Made by a program: the position numbers and the translations under genes. Positions 1 to 7,660 of a stretch of 64,000 nt of DNA are shown here, in pieces. Below the pieces are notes generated by a model. It was not told where the DNA came from and made no database searches. It saw only the letters and a program-made list of their open reading frames with translations. Positions within the stretch are counted from its first letter, which is position 1. Every line of letters begins with the position of its first letter. The DNA comes from an uncultured Marinifilum sp. (lineage in GTDB: Bacteria; Bacteroidota; Bacteroidia; Bacteroidales; Marinifilaceae): positions 4,514,923 through 4,578,922 of the forward strand of contig NZ_OY781918.1 of assembly GCF_963677195.1 (NCBI RefSeq), given 5' to 3'.

Positions 1-173
1 CTTTCAGCTTGCAGGACCACCATCCCCGTTTCTTTTTGGGGGTTGCGGACCATTAGGGTTTCCATAATTTCGGACTGAGGAGTAATTGGGTAACCAAAAT
101 ACCCATCACATCCACAACGAATAGCTGCTTCAGCGATAACCTCATTTCCTTTCATTAAACGAACGTCTCCCAT
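1..173 (-). CDS. 2-oxoacid:ferredoxin oxidoreductase alpha subunit, 5' end only (VorB/KorA type)
   Basis: This is the first 57 codons of a gene that runs off the left edge of the window. The start is the ATG at 171-173. The N-terminus reads MGDVRLMKGNEVIAEAAI followed by a GCDGYFGYPITPQSEIME segment, which is the pyruvate/2-oxoacid:ferredoxin oxidoreductase alpha-subunit N-terminus; the YPITP motif contacts substrate and thiamine diphosphate in this family. The enzyme oxidatively decarboxylates 2-oxoacids to acyl-CoA and reduces ferredoxin. It lies 49 bp downstream of the ferredoxin-subunit gene, the usual order D-A-B in vor/kor operons. Whether the substrate is branched-chain 2-oxoacids or 2-oxoglutarate cannot be told from this fragment. 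Confidence 0.88.
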   Translation of the reverse strand, partial: MGDVRLMKGNEVIAEAAIRCGCDGYFGYPITPQSEIMETLMVRNPQKETGMVVLQAE

Positions 174-222
174 TACAAATATTTTTATAAAATTTTCAGT
201 TTACTAATTAGGATCTATTGTA

Positions 223-450
223 TTAACTTGCCTTTACTTTGTATACTGTTATTACAGTATCCGGACAAACTAAACCACAACTTACACATCCAATACATGC
301 ATCTGGGTTAGCCATATACGCATAATGGTATCCTTTACCATTTACGTCTCTTGCCAACTCGATAACTCCTGTAGGACAAGCTTCAACACAAAGGCCACAA
401 CCTTTACATTTTTCGGTTTCGACTACAATAGCACCTTTAAATTTTGCCAT
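223..450 (-). CDS. 4Fe-4S dicluster ferredoxin subunit of 2-oxoacid:ferredoxin oxidoreductase
   Basis: A 75-residue protein with two CxxCxxCxxxCP clusters (Cys15-18-21-25 and Cys52-55-58-62), so two [4Fe-4S] centres. The segment between the clusters (KGYHYAYMANPDACIGC) is typical of the VorD/KorD delta subunit rather than of a free clostridial ferredoxin. It is the first gene of the operon with the alpha subunit downstream. It passes electrons from thiamine-bound intermediates to free ferredoxin, which would then feed the hydrogenase encoded at 13.6-18 kb. A good Bacteroidota promoter lies 52-81 bp upstream. Confidence 0.88.
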   Translation of the reverse strand: MAKFKGAIVVETEKCKGCGLCVEACPTGVIELARDVNGKGYHYAYMANPDACIGCVSCGLVCPDTVITVYKVKAS

Positions 451-501
451 AGCATTAATGATTAAAAATTAAATGTTTTTCACACTATAAAGGTAACAAT
501 T

Positions 502-531
502 CAAAAGTAATTTTTATGATTTTACTTTCAA
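502..531 (-). promoter_or_regulatory. Bacteroidota-type promoter of the 2-oxoacid oxidoreductase operon
   Basis: On the minus strand the sequence has TTG, 19 bp, then TACTTTTG, which fits the Bacteroidota -33/-7 consensus TTG-N19-21-TAnnTTTG. It lies about 50 bp upstream of the ferredoxin-subunit start at 450. Confidence 0.5.
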
Positions 532-638
532 TTTATCACACTCTCAAAATAACTGAATGTCAACTTATTACACCTAAACATTAAAATTTACATTCAATCT
601 AAATAATATAATCTATTTAGGATTAGGACTTTATATAG

Positions 639-1967
639 TTACAATCCTATTTTATTCTCTAAATGCTGCTGTTTTGCGAACTTTTCCAATCTGGATTCCA
701 GATCTTTAAACTGCTTTCGTGAAATTTGAGAAACACAAGCGCGCAAACCCTCTTTTAAACTACCTGTTTCATTCAAACAAATAGCTGAGATTCCGTAGTA
801 AAGTAATTGTTTATTCAATTCGGCTCCGGTCATACCTGGAAATGAAACTGTAAAATAAAATCCATCAGCTACAGGTTGGTTTACATCTGTATCATAAACT
901 AAATCAAAACCATTTAGGGTAAATAGTTTCTTCATTATCTGTGCTCTTTCACCATACTCTTTAACACTTTCAATAAAATCAAAACTTCCCTCGTTTGCAG
1001 CTTTTAACATGGCACTTAATGCATATTGTGCCGAATGTGATGTTCCTGAGGAAAGAGCATATATAATTCTATATATGAGAGCATAACCAAACTCTTCTCC
1101 CCCAAATCTTTTTTTAAGATTTGGGAATTTTCTGCAGTACAATTCATCAGAAATACAAAGCAATCCAATTCTCTGACCAGCATAACTAAATGCCTTTGAA
1201 CTGGAAATCATTAACACATAATTCTTAGTATAATTCGCAACACTTGGTTGATAAGGAGCAACTCCTGGCTTTCCTAAATCAGAACGAAAATCCATTGCAA
1301 AATATGCTAGATCTTCCATTATAATAACATCGTATTTGGTTGCTAATTCACCGATTATTCTAAGTTCATTATCGTTAAAACATATCCAGGCAGGATTATT
1401 CGGGTTTGAATAGATGATACCTGCAATATTCCCTTTTGATAAAAACTCCTCTAGTTTCGCTCTTATTTTGTCGCCACGGTAATTGTATACATCAAACGAC
1501 TCATATTTCTGCCCCATTATCTCGAGCTGAGTTTTTTGAACAGGAAAGCCCGGATCAATAAATAAAATGGTATCCTTTTGAGCATGACAAGCACCAATAG
1601 CCATAAATGCCGCATATCCTCCCTGCATAGATCCGACTGTGGGAACAATACCATCAGACTTAATATCAATATTCATAAAATTCTTTACGAATTTAGAGCC
1701 TTCTTCTTTTAATTCCCGAACACCTTCCAACATTGGATATGCAGAAGCAACTCCATCGTCGAGTGCTTTTTTTTCTGCATCAATTCCAACTTTAGCTGGT
1801 TTTAAACCTGGAACTCCCATTTCCATGCGTACGAATTTCTCTCCCGACTCTTCTTCAATCATATTTACAAGCCGTACAACATCGCGAATAGAAGCTTCAG
1901 CCATATCTTTAATTCCACAAAGCTGTAGTTTTTTATCTACTATTTCTTTATTTATTGGGGTGCTCAT
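639..1967 (-). CDS. PLP-dependent class I/II aminotransferase
   Basis: A 442-residue fold-type I aminotransferase. Visible landmarks are SNPNNPAW (residues 187-194, pyridoxal-ring Asn), MEDLAYFAM with Asp219 for the pyridine nitrogen, SSSKAF with Lys258 as the Schiff-base lysine, and GQRIG with Arg266. The N-terminus is longer than in aspartate aminotransferases, and the protein resembles the large class I/II enzymes of anaerobic Bacteroidota. Acceptor and donor are not predictable. Its position between a 2-oxoacid oxidoreductase and a flavodoxin would fit making 2-oxoacids from amino acids for fermentation, but this is inference from neighbours only. It is monocistronic, with 188 bp to the ferredoxin gene and a terminator upstream. 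Confidence 0.85.
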   Translation of the reverse strand: MSTPINKEIVDKKLQLCGIKDMAEASIRDVVRLVNMIEEESGEKFVRMEMGVPGLKPAKVGIDAEKKALDDGVASAYPMLEGVRELKEEGSKFVKNFMNIDIKSDGIVPTVGSMQGGYAAFMAIGACHAQKDTILFIDPGFPVQKTQLEIMGQKYESFDVYNYRGDKIRAKLEEFLSKGNIAGIIYSNPNNPAWICFNDNELRIIGELATKYDVIIMEDLAYFAMDFRSDLGKPGVAPYQPSVANYTKNYVLMISSSKAFSYAGQRIGLLCISDELYCRKFPNLKKRFGGEEFGYALIYRIIYALSSGTSHSAQYALSAMLKAANEGSFDFIESVKEYGERAQIMKKLFTLNGFDLVYDTDVNQPVADGFYFTVSFPGMTGAELNKQLLYYGISAICLNETGSLKEGLRACVSQISRKQFKDLESRLEKFAKQQHLENKIGL

Positions 1968-2210
1968 CGTTCTTATTTTCTATGGTTAGATTGCTTACTT
2001 TTAATTAACAATCAAGAATTCTTATAGTTATAGCTTCAAGTTTCAATCTCAAAGCATACTCAAGTATATTTCTTATTAATCTTATGCAAGATTACGAATT
2101 TTAATAACAATTTAAAACAGTTTTAGCTTATTTTATTACAATCTAAACAAAGTAATCGTTTTAAATATATCAATTTAAAAGCGCCGGTTTTTAATTTACA
2201 CTTAAATTCA

Positions 2211-2245
2211 AAAAAAAGGCTGATCGGAAAACCGTCAGCCTTATT
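2211..2245 (-). terminator. Rho-independent terminator of the flavodoxin gene
   Basis: Hairpin with arms AAGGCTGA/TCAGCCTT extended by an inner CGG/CCG pair, followed on the minus strand by a run of seven T. It sits just after the flavodoxin stop codon. Confidence 0.8.
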
Positions 2246-2266
2246 ATTTCATTCAAAAATTTTAAT

Positions 2267-2788
2267 CTAAACAAATACCGGAAGAATTATCTCCAACCAT
2301 TTATCAACTCTTTCATCTGTCAATTCTGATTCGAAATCTTCATCGATAGGCAATCCTACAAACATACCATCTACAAAGGCTTTCGATTCATTAAATTCAT
2401 ATCCTTCATCGGTAACTTTCCCGACAATTTCGGCACCGGTTGTTTTTAATACATCAGCTAAGTCTCCCATTGAGTCGACAAAAAAATCGGCGTAAGCAAT
2501 ATGATCACCCAAACCGAACATGGCAATTTTTTTCCCTTTTAAATCCAAACCATCTAAGCTTGGTAAAAAGCGATCCCAATCGTTACCCGAATTATCGGAA
2601 GACCAGGTATGTTTTCCCAGAGTAGAAACTCCCATAATTATATTGGAATACTGCGATACTACATCAGCATCTATTTCCTTAACCTTATGTACTTCTACTT
2701 TTCTTGTATTTATTTTTTCGGCAATTAATTTGGCAACTTTTTCCACATTACCACCTTCGGGTCCGTAAAACAATCCAATTTTACTCAT
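2267..2788 (-). CDS. Flavodoxin with a non-canonical phosphate-binding loop
   Basis: A 173-residue long-chain-flavodoxin-size protein. The N-terminus MSKIGLFYGPEGGNVEKVAK aligns with the FMN-phosphate loop region of FldA-type flavodoxins, followed by MGVSTLGKHTWSSDNSGNDWD (residues about 53-73), the W-loop, and MFGLGDHIAYADFF, the 90s loop (FGxGD). The usual (S/T)-x-T-G-N-T loop is replaced by PEGGNV, so the hydroxyl residues that normally hold the FMN phosphate are missing. It probably shuttles electrons from the oxidoreductases here. The gene has its own promoter and terminator. Function as a flavodoxin is likely; tight FMN binding is less certain. Confidence 0.82.
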   Translation of the reverse strand: MSKIGLFYGPEGGNVEKVAKLIAEKINTRKVEVHKVKEIDADVVSQYSNIIMGVSTLGKHTWSSDNSGNDWDRFLPSLDGLDLKGKKIAMFGLGDHIAYADFFVDSMGDLADVLKTTGAEIVGKVTDEGYEFNESKAFVDGMFVGLPIDEDFESELTDERVDKWLEIILPVFV

Positions 2789-2834
2789 AGGATAATATTT
2801 TAATGATAGTGTATTATTGTTTTCTTATCTTATA

Positions 2835-2864
2835 CAAAGTTAAAATTATTTGGAACTTTTCAAA
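2835..2864 (-). promoter_or_regulatory. Promoter of the flavodoxin gene
   Basis: The minus strand has TTTG, 18 bp, then TAACTTTG, a near-match to the Bacteroidota -33/-7 consensus. It overlaps the 3' end of the neighbouring membrane-protein gene and lies 47 bp before the flavodoxin start. Confidence 0.5.
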
Positions 2865-3538
2865 CTTGCTACAGCAAGTAAAACACCCAAAGCGATTCCT
2901 AAAATAGCAGCAAATAAGACTTGAAAATCGACTGGCAATAAAAAGGTAATTGTATGGGCAGGTATCCAGAAAAATGGGATTGTTTTTTTGAATACAAAAT
3001 TCCATTGCACTCCCCAATCCATATTTATAAATATTTTTGAGAACTGTATAGGTCTTAAGAAACCTTTAATTGTTCCTCCATTTGTCAAAATATGTGTATC
3101 GGTAATTTTATGTAATGTCATCATTACGGGTGCATATATTAAATTAAGAAATGCACTTGTACAAAAGGCCACTAGTAATTTATTAGCAGAAAAAGGTCCT
3201 TTCATAGCTTCAACTGCATTTTCAACACCTAAACTTGATAAAAATATTGGTGTTCCTGAAGCAAAAATTACAAATGCAAGTTTAATAGTTAATCCTAAGA
3301 AACCCCATACTATTGCTCGGGGAACTATCCCAAACCCTTTTTGATAATAATTACCCGTACGTATCCTTAAGCCAATAAGCTCACCAATACTTGCTAAAAC
3401 TGCAAATTTAACAAAGCTAGTAATCATACCATGAGCCTTATTAAAATCGATATAAGCATCGAAAACTGTTTGTGATATAAAAAATGGAAGGAAAAGAAGA
3501 ATAAATCCCGACCAAAATAATATGTCTTGTTTTTTCAT
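2846..3538 (-). CDS. Integral membrane protein, possibly Mpv17/PMP22-like
   Basis: A protein of about 230 residues with four or five hydrophobic helices: residues 6-25 after MKKQD, a segment beginning SFVKFAVLASIGELIG, then IVWGFLGLTIKLAFVIF and LNLIYAPVMMTLHK. The C-terminal part has TIPFFWIPAHTITFLLP followed by a last helix. A W-x-x-P type segment before a final helix pair recalls the Mpv17/PMP22 fold, but the match is weak by eye and the family should be treated as unassigned. I take the MKKQDIL methionine as the start because the nine residues before it add a polar extension; an alternative start is at 3565. It follows a 49-codon membrane-peptide gene. Confidence 0.55.
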   Translation of the reverse strand: MKKQDILFWSGFILLFLPFFISQTVFDAYIDFNKAHGMITSFVKFAVLASIGELIGLRIRTGNYYQKGFGIVPRAIVWGFLGLTIKLAFVIFASGTPIFLSSLGVENAVEAMKGPFSANKLLVAFCTSAFLNLIYAPVMMTLHKITDTHILTNGGTIKGFLRPIQFSKIFINMDWGVQWNFVFKKTIPFFWIPAHTITFLLPVDFQVLFAAILGIALGVLLAVASLKSSK

Positions 3539-3594
3539 TTTATGAATTGTTAAATACAACTGCAAGTTTTACTTACAAGTTCTTTTTTGAACAA

Positions 3595-3620
3595 ATAGCA
3601 TGAGAAAGGCCCCATGCTAT
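3595..3620 (-). terminator. Inverted repeat between the membrane peptide and membrane protein genes
   Basis: Perfect 8-bp arms ATAGCATG/CATGCTAT around a 10-nt loop, directly after the small ORF on the minus strand. The following T-tract is poor, so it may be a weak terminator or an RNA stabiliser. Confidence 0.4.
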
Positions 3621-3627
3621 TGTTTTA

Positions 3628-3777
3628 TTATTTTTCTGCTTGCTCTGTGTAGTTTTCAAGCCCCTTAAAAAATCCAGTCTTCACCTCTTTCCATTTTATG
3701 GTAATTCCAATCAATAGTACAATCACAAAACAAATCAACATCTTCTCATTTTTATTCAGATCTTTCCACTTTCTCAT
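3628..3777 (-). CDS. Small single-span membrane protein (49 aa)
   Basis: A 49-codon ORF starting MRKWKDLNKNEKMLICFVIV and continuing into LLIGITIKWKEVKTGFF, with a charged N-terminus, one hydrophobic helix (residues about 13-27) and a Lys-rich C-terminus ending ENYTEQAEK. It sits between the acyl-CoA synthetase gene and the membrane-protein gene on the same strand, and an inverted repeat follows it. The positive-inside pattern and the placement support a real gene, but no family is recognised. It could be co-transcribed with either neighbour. Confidence 0.5.
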   Translation of the reverse strand: MRKWKDLNKNEKMLICFVIVLLIGITIKWKEVKTGFFKGLENYTEQAEK

Positions 3778-3816
3778 AGCAAACTTTCGGTTATAAATTC
3801 CGAATTAATAAGTTTT

Positions 3817-5874
3817 TTATTTTTCTATTCTAATTCTTGCATCGACAGCAACAACGGCATCTTTATTTCCCAACAAAGGATTTAGGTCCATTTCGAAAAT
3901 TTCGGGAGCTACTTTCATTAAAGCTGCAACTCTTGTAATTGCTTCAGCAAATTTATCTTCGTTAACAGGCTCTTGCCCTCTCACTCCTTTAATGATACCG
4001 TAAGATTTCAAACCCTGAATCATTTCGTGAGCTTCATCATTAGAAATTGGCGCAAGAGATGCTTTTACATCTTTTAGAACTTCGATAAAGATACCTCCTA
4101 ATCCGCACAATACCATGTGTCCGAATTTATCTTCACGCTTTGCTCCAATAAACACTTCGGTACCACTAAGCATTTGTGCCAACATTACGGCATAAGTATC
4201 TTTAATCTGCATCATTCTCTTAAATTCGGAACGCACAGTTGCTTCATCTTTCACATTAAGAGTTACACCTCCTACATCTGATTTATGAACAGGTCCAACC
4301 ACTTTCATTACCAGTGGAAAGCCAATCTCTTTTGCAAGAGCAACAATTTCTTCTTCTGTATCGGCCACTCCTTCTTTAGCTCTATCAATACCTGCTGCAT
4401 CTAACAAATTATGAATTTGCTCAGGACTTAAATAACCATTTTCAGCCCCATCAATAATTTTTCGAATACCATCTTTATCAACATTTGGCAGATCAATTTC
4501 TTTTGCTTCAGGCTTAGCTGTATTGTATACTTTTGCTAATGCATCTCCAAAAATAACTTCATCGGGAAAACTGGTTCTTCCTTTAGCCATAAAATGTGCA
4601 ATTTCATCTTTCACATTCACTACCGATGGAAGAATAGGATAAATTGGTTTTTTGCACTCTTTCATTTTTTCATGCAGCAAATCATACACATCGTAAACGG
4701 GGAATAATCCCGGACTACCAAAAATTACTGCCATAGCATCAATATTATCGAAGTCGTTTTCACAAGCATCTATAATATCACCTAACTGCTGAGCTGTTCC
4801 AGTAGCTAAAAAGTCGATTGGATTAGCTACAGATGATCCGGCATATAATTTTTCTAACAAAGCATCGGCTTTTGGTCCATCGATATGAGGCACTTCCAAA
4901 CCATTATTAGAAAGCGAATCGGTTAACATTACAGCAGGTCCTCCTGCATGTGTTATAATAGCAATGTTTTTGCCATTTAATTCTGGATGCATAAATATGG
5001 AAGCCACTGTTGCCAGCTCATCTCTTCCTGCGCATCGAACAATTCCGGCCTTTTTAAATAATGCATCGACAGCCACATCGGAACTAGCCAATGCACCAGT
5101 ATGAGAAGAGGCAGCTCGACTACCCGCTTCTGATCCACCAGATTTTATAGCAGCAATCTTACACCCTTTTCGGATTAAGGAAGAAGCATGCTTTAAGAGC
5201 ATTTCTGGTTTATCGATATTCTCGATATAAAGTAATTTTACTTTACTACTCGTTTCCGGATCGAAACTTTCATCGAGATATTTCATGATTTCTTCCACAC
5301 CCATTTGAGCTGAGTTACCAACCGAATAAACACTTGCAAAAGATAATCCTTTAGGAACAGCCGATTCCATTATGAAAACAGCTGTTGCACCCGATCCGGT
5401 AATAAAATCGCAACCTTTTGGATCGAGAGCAGGAATAGGAGTAGTAAAAACACCATTGTAATTTGGATTTAAAACACCTATACAATTAGGTCCAATTAAA
5501 GAACCCCCAACTGAGTTTATAGTATCAACAATCTCTTGCTCTAACTTGGCACCTTCTTCATTTTCTTCACTAAATCCGGCAGAAAGAATAATAAAAGCTC
5601 GGGTATTTTTCTCTTCAGCAAGAAATTTAATTGTTGAAGGACAAAACTTAGCTGCGATAGCAAGAATGGCAAGATCTACCTGAGGTAAATCTTTAGGATC
5701 TTTAAAAGATTTTACTCCTTGAACCTGGTCCATTTTAGGATTAGCAACATAAAGATCGCCTTTAAAATCGCCATCTATTAAGTTTTTCAGAACTTTTCCT
5801 CCTGGTTTTTGTACGTCGTCGGAACCTCCCACAACAACAATACTTTTTGGCTTAAGTAATTGTTCGTTTATCAT
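3817..5874 (-). CDS. ADP-forming acetate/acyl-CoA ligase, fused alpha-beta
   Basis: A single chain of about 685 residues. Domains in order: CoA-binding Rossmann domain (KSIVVVGGSDD near the start), a succinyl-CoA-ligase-like flavodoxin domain with LIGPNCIGVLNP and the phospho-histidine segment SSHTGALASS (His at residue 266 counted from the upstream ATG), then an ATP-grasp domain with FPLVMKVVGPVHKSD. It converts acyl-CoA plus ADP and phosphate to acid plus ATP, conserving energy from acyl-CoAs made by the 2-oxoacid oxidoreductases. I choose the MINEQLL start at 5874 rather than the ATG at 5898 because the -7 promoter element at 5906-5913 would make the longer form nearly leaderless. Substrate range (acetate or branched acids) is not readable. 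Confidence 0.88.
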   Translation of the reverse strand: MINEQLLKPKSIVVVGGSDDVQKPGGKVLKNLIDGDFKGDLYVANPKMDQVQGVKSFKDPKDLPQVDLAILAIAAKFCPSTIKFLAEEKNTRAFIILSAGFSEENEEGAKLEQEIVDTINSVGGSLIGPNCIGVLNPNYNGVFTTPIPALDPKGCDFITGSGATAVFIMESAVPKGLSFASVYSVGNSAQMGVEEIMKYLDESFDPETSSKVKLLYIENIDKPEMLLKHASSLIRKGCKIAAIKSGGSEAGSRAASSHTGALASSDVAVDALFKKAGIVRCAGRDELATVASIFMHPELNGKNIAIITHAGGPAVMLTDSLSNNGLEVPHIDGPKADALLEKLYAGSSVANPIDFLATGTAQQLGDIIDACENDFDNIDAMAVIFGSPGLFPVYDVYDLLHEKMKECKKPIYPILPSVVNVKDEIAHFMAKGRTSFPDEVIFGDALAKVYNTAKPEAKEIDLPNVDKDGIRKIIDGAENGYLSPEQIHNLLDAAGIDRAKEGVADTEEEIVALAKEIGFPLVMKVVGPVHKSDVGGVTLNVKDEATVRSEFKRMMQIKDTYAVMLAQMLSGTEVFIGAKREDKFGHMVLCGLGGIFIEVLKDVKASLAPISNDEAHEMIQGLKSYGIIKGVRGQEPVNEDKFAEAITRVAALMKVAPEIFEMDLNPLLGNKDAVVAVDARIRIEK

Positions 5875-5905
5875 GTTTTGTTGTTTGTTATTTTGCAATT
5901 TTTGT

Positions 5906-5913
5906 CAAATATA
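5906..5913 (-). promoter_or_regulatory. -7 element (TATATTTG) of the acyl-CoA ligase gene
   Basis: A perfect TAnnTTTG match on the minus strand, 32 bp before the chosen start at 5874 and only 8 bp before the alternative ATG at 5898. No clear -33 TTG at the right distance. It helps decide the start codon. Confidence 0.4.
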
Positions 5914-6137
5914 GTAATAATACGCACCTAAAATCATGATTTTTCATACAATATGTAAGTAAATTGCTGCTTTTTACTAAAAAATTACACTAGGCAATAA
6001 AGACCCAAGGAGTTTTTCTTCAAACGATTGCAACAAAAAAGCTTTTAAGAGTTTAGAATACTTTATTCCAATTTGAAAGTAGAGACATAAAAAGCTGAAT
6101 TATTATCAGTAATTTTATCAATTAATTTAATAGAATC

Positions 6138-7235
6138 TTGTATCCTATGTCAAAAAATATTGGGCAAATTTTACTGCAAAATGAATATTCGAAAGAAGAT
6201 ATCGTTTGCTTATTGCAAGCTAAAGGAGAAGACGAAAAAGCTTTGTTTAGAAAATCGTCTGAAATAAAATTAAAATATGTTGGAAAAAATGTGTATTTCA
6301 GGGGCTTAATAGAATTTTCAAATATTTGCGAAAAAGATTGTTTGTATTGTGGAATAAGATCTAGTAATAAACATGTAAGCAGATACAATATTGCAGATGC
6401 AGAAATTTTAAAAGCAGCAAAATTTGCCTACGAAAATAAATATGCTTCTTTGGTCTTACAATCAGGTGAAAGATCAGACAAAGCCTTTATTAATAGGATT
6501 ACTAAACTCCTTAAAGAAATAAAAAAATTAAGTAACAACGAACTAGGAATAACCATTTCGCTAGGAGAACAAACAAAAGAAACCTATCAGGATTGGTTTA
6601 ATGCCGGAGCACATCGTTATCTATTAAGAATTGAATCGAGCAATAAGGATCTTTACAATAAAATTCATCCGAATAACGACAAACATTCGCACGAAACCAG
6701 ATTGAAGTGTCTTCAATATCTACAAGACATTGGATACCAAACCGGAACAGGGGTTATGATTGGACTTCCTTTTCAGACTTATGAAGATTTGGCCAAGGAT
6801 CTTTTATTTATGCAAAAATTTGACATTGACATGGTTGGTATGGGACCTTATATTGAGCATGACGAAACACCTCTCTATGAATTTCGCGACAGTTTAATGA
6901 GCCTGAACGATAGATTTAGATTAACATTAAGAATGATTGCTGTACTTCGGATATTAATGAAAGATATTAATATTGCTGCAGCAACTGCACTTCAGGCAAT
7001 TGATCCTTTAGGCAGAGAAAAAGCTCTCCGGCTTGGTGCTAATGTTATAATGCCTAACATAACTCCTACCAACGAAAGAGCCAACTATCTTCTATATAAA
7101 AACAAACCCTGCATTGATGAAGGTGCCGACGATTGCACTAATTGCATGGAAGCCAGAATTAATATGGCTGATGGGGAAATTGGTTATGGAAAATGGGGAG
7201 ACTCAAAACATTTTAGTAGGAGAATTAAGAAATAA
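6138..7235 (+). CDS. hydE: [FeFe]-hydrogenase maturase HydE, radical SAM
   Basis: A 365-residue radical SAM enzyme with CEKDCLYCGIRSSN (Cys64, Cys68, Cys71), the CxxxCxxC cluster and HydE-typical CGIR(S/K) continuation. Downstream are GIRSSNKHVSRY, LRIESSNKDLY and GTGVMIGLPFQTYEDL, all features of the HydE/PylB group; the C-terminal part has AATALQAIDPLGREKAL. HydE works with HydG and HydF in building the 2Fe subcluster of the H-cluster. It is convergent with the TM1266-type gene and close to hydG, which supports the assignment. The start could also be the ATG at 6147. No hydF is present in the window. Confidence 0.92.
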   Translation: MYPMSKNIGQILLQNEYSKEDIVCLLQAKGEDEKALFRKSSEIKLKYVGKNVYFRGLIEFSNICEKDCLYCGIRSSNKHVSRYNIADAEILKAAKFAYENKYASLVLQSGERSDKAFINRITKLLKEIKKLSNNELGITISLGEQTKETYQDWFNAGAHRYLLRIESSNKDLYNKIHPNNDKHSHETRLKCLQYLQDIGYQTGTGVMIGLPFQTYEDLAKDLLFMQKFDIDMVGMGPYIEHDETPLYEFRDSLMSLNDRFRLTLRMIAVLRILMKDINIAAATALQAIDPLGREKALRLGANVIMPNITPTNERANYLLYKNKPCIDEGADDCTNCMEARINMADGEIGYGKWGDSKHFSRRIKK

Positions 7236-7261
7236 TAGAGTAATCTCCTACTTACAAAATC

Positions 7262-7305
7262 AAAAAAAGAAATGTTCGAAGCAAAGCTCAAACATTTCTT
7301 TTTAT
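7262..7305. terminator. Bidirectional terminator between hydE and the TM1266-type gene
   Basis: Arms GAAATGTT/AACATTTC (7269-7276 and 7291-7298) around a 14-nt loop, with A-runs before and T-runs after, so it can serve both convergent genes. Confidence 0.75.
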
Positions 7306-7312
7306 TTAGCTT

Positions 7313-7576
7313 TTAAGATCGAAAAAACATGTGTTGTATTTCCACTCCATCGATCATATAAATCTCTTTTTCAAATTGATCCATTTCTTTTTCGGTTCCA
7401 ATAACCTGAATAAGAATTAAACCATAAGGATGACTTTCAGAATGCTCAATATCGTATATTCCCAATCTTGTTTTTATGGAATTTACATATCGAGCCAAAA
7501 TTTGTTGAACACAAGCTTTTTCTTTTTCCTTATCGCGAATAAGAATACCAAAAATTCGAATTGTAGATCCAATCAT
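7313..7576 (-). CDS. TM1266-family small protein, putative iron-only hydrogenase system regulator
   Basis: An 87-residue ACT-like protein: residues 1-20 MIGSTIRIFGILIRDKEKEK, then a helix, SIKTRLGIYDIEHSES and a second beta-alpha-beta half, ending VEIQHMFF. This is the TM1266 family, which occurs almost only in genomes with [FeFe] hydrogenase maturases and is annotated as a putative regulator. No DNA-binding motif is visible. It lies just upstream of the hydG stop on the same strand order and is convergent with hydE, so its neighbourhood agrees. Its molecular role is not established. Confidence 0.8.
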   Translation of the reverse strand: MIGSTIRIFGILIRDKEKEKACVQQILARYVNSIKTRLGIYDIEHSESHPYGLILIQVIGTEKEMDQFEKEIYMIDGVEIQHMFFRS

Positions 7577-7660
7577 GATTTCTAAATTTTAAATTTACCG
7601 GCTAATGTAAAAGTTACAAAAAAAGCACCTTTTTATAAATTTAAAATTCAAATAATCAAT

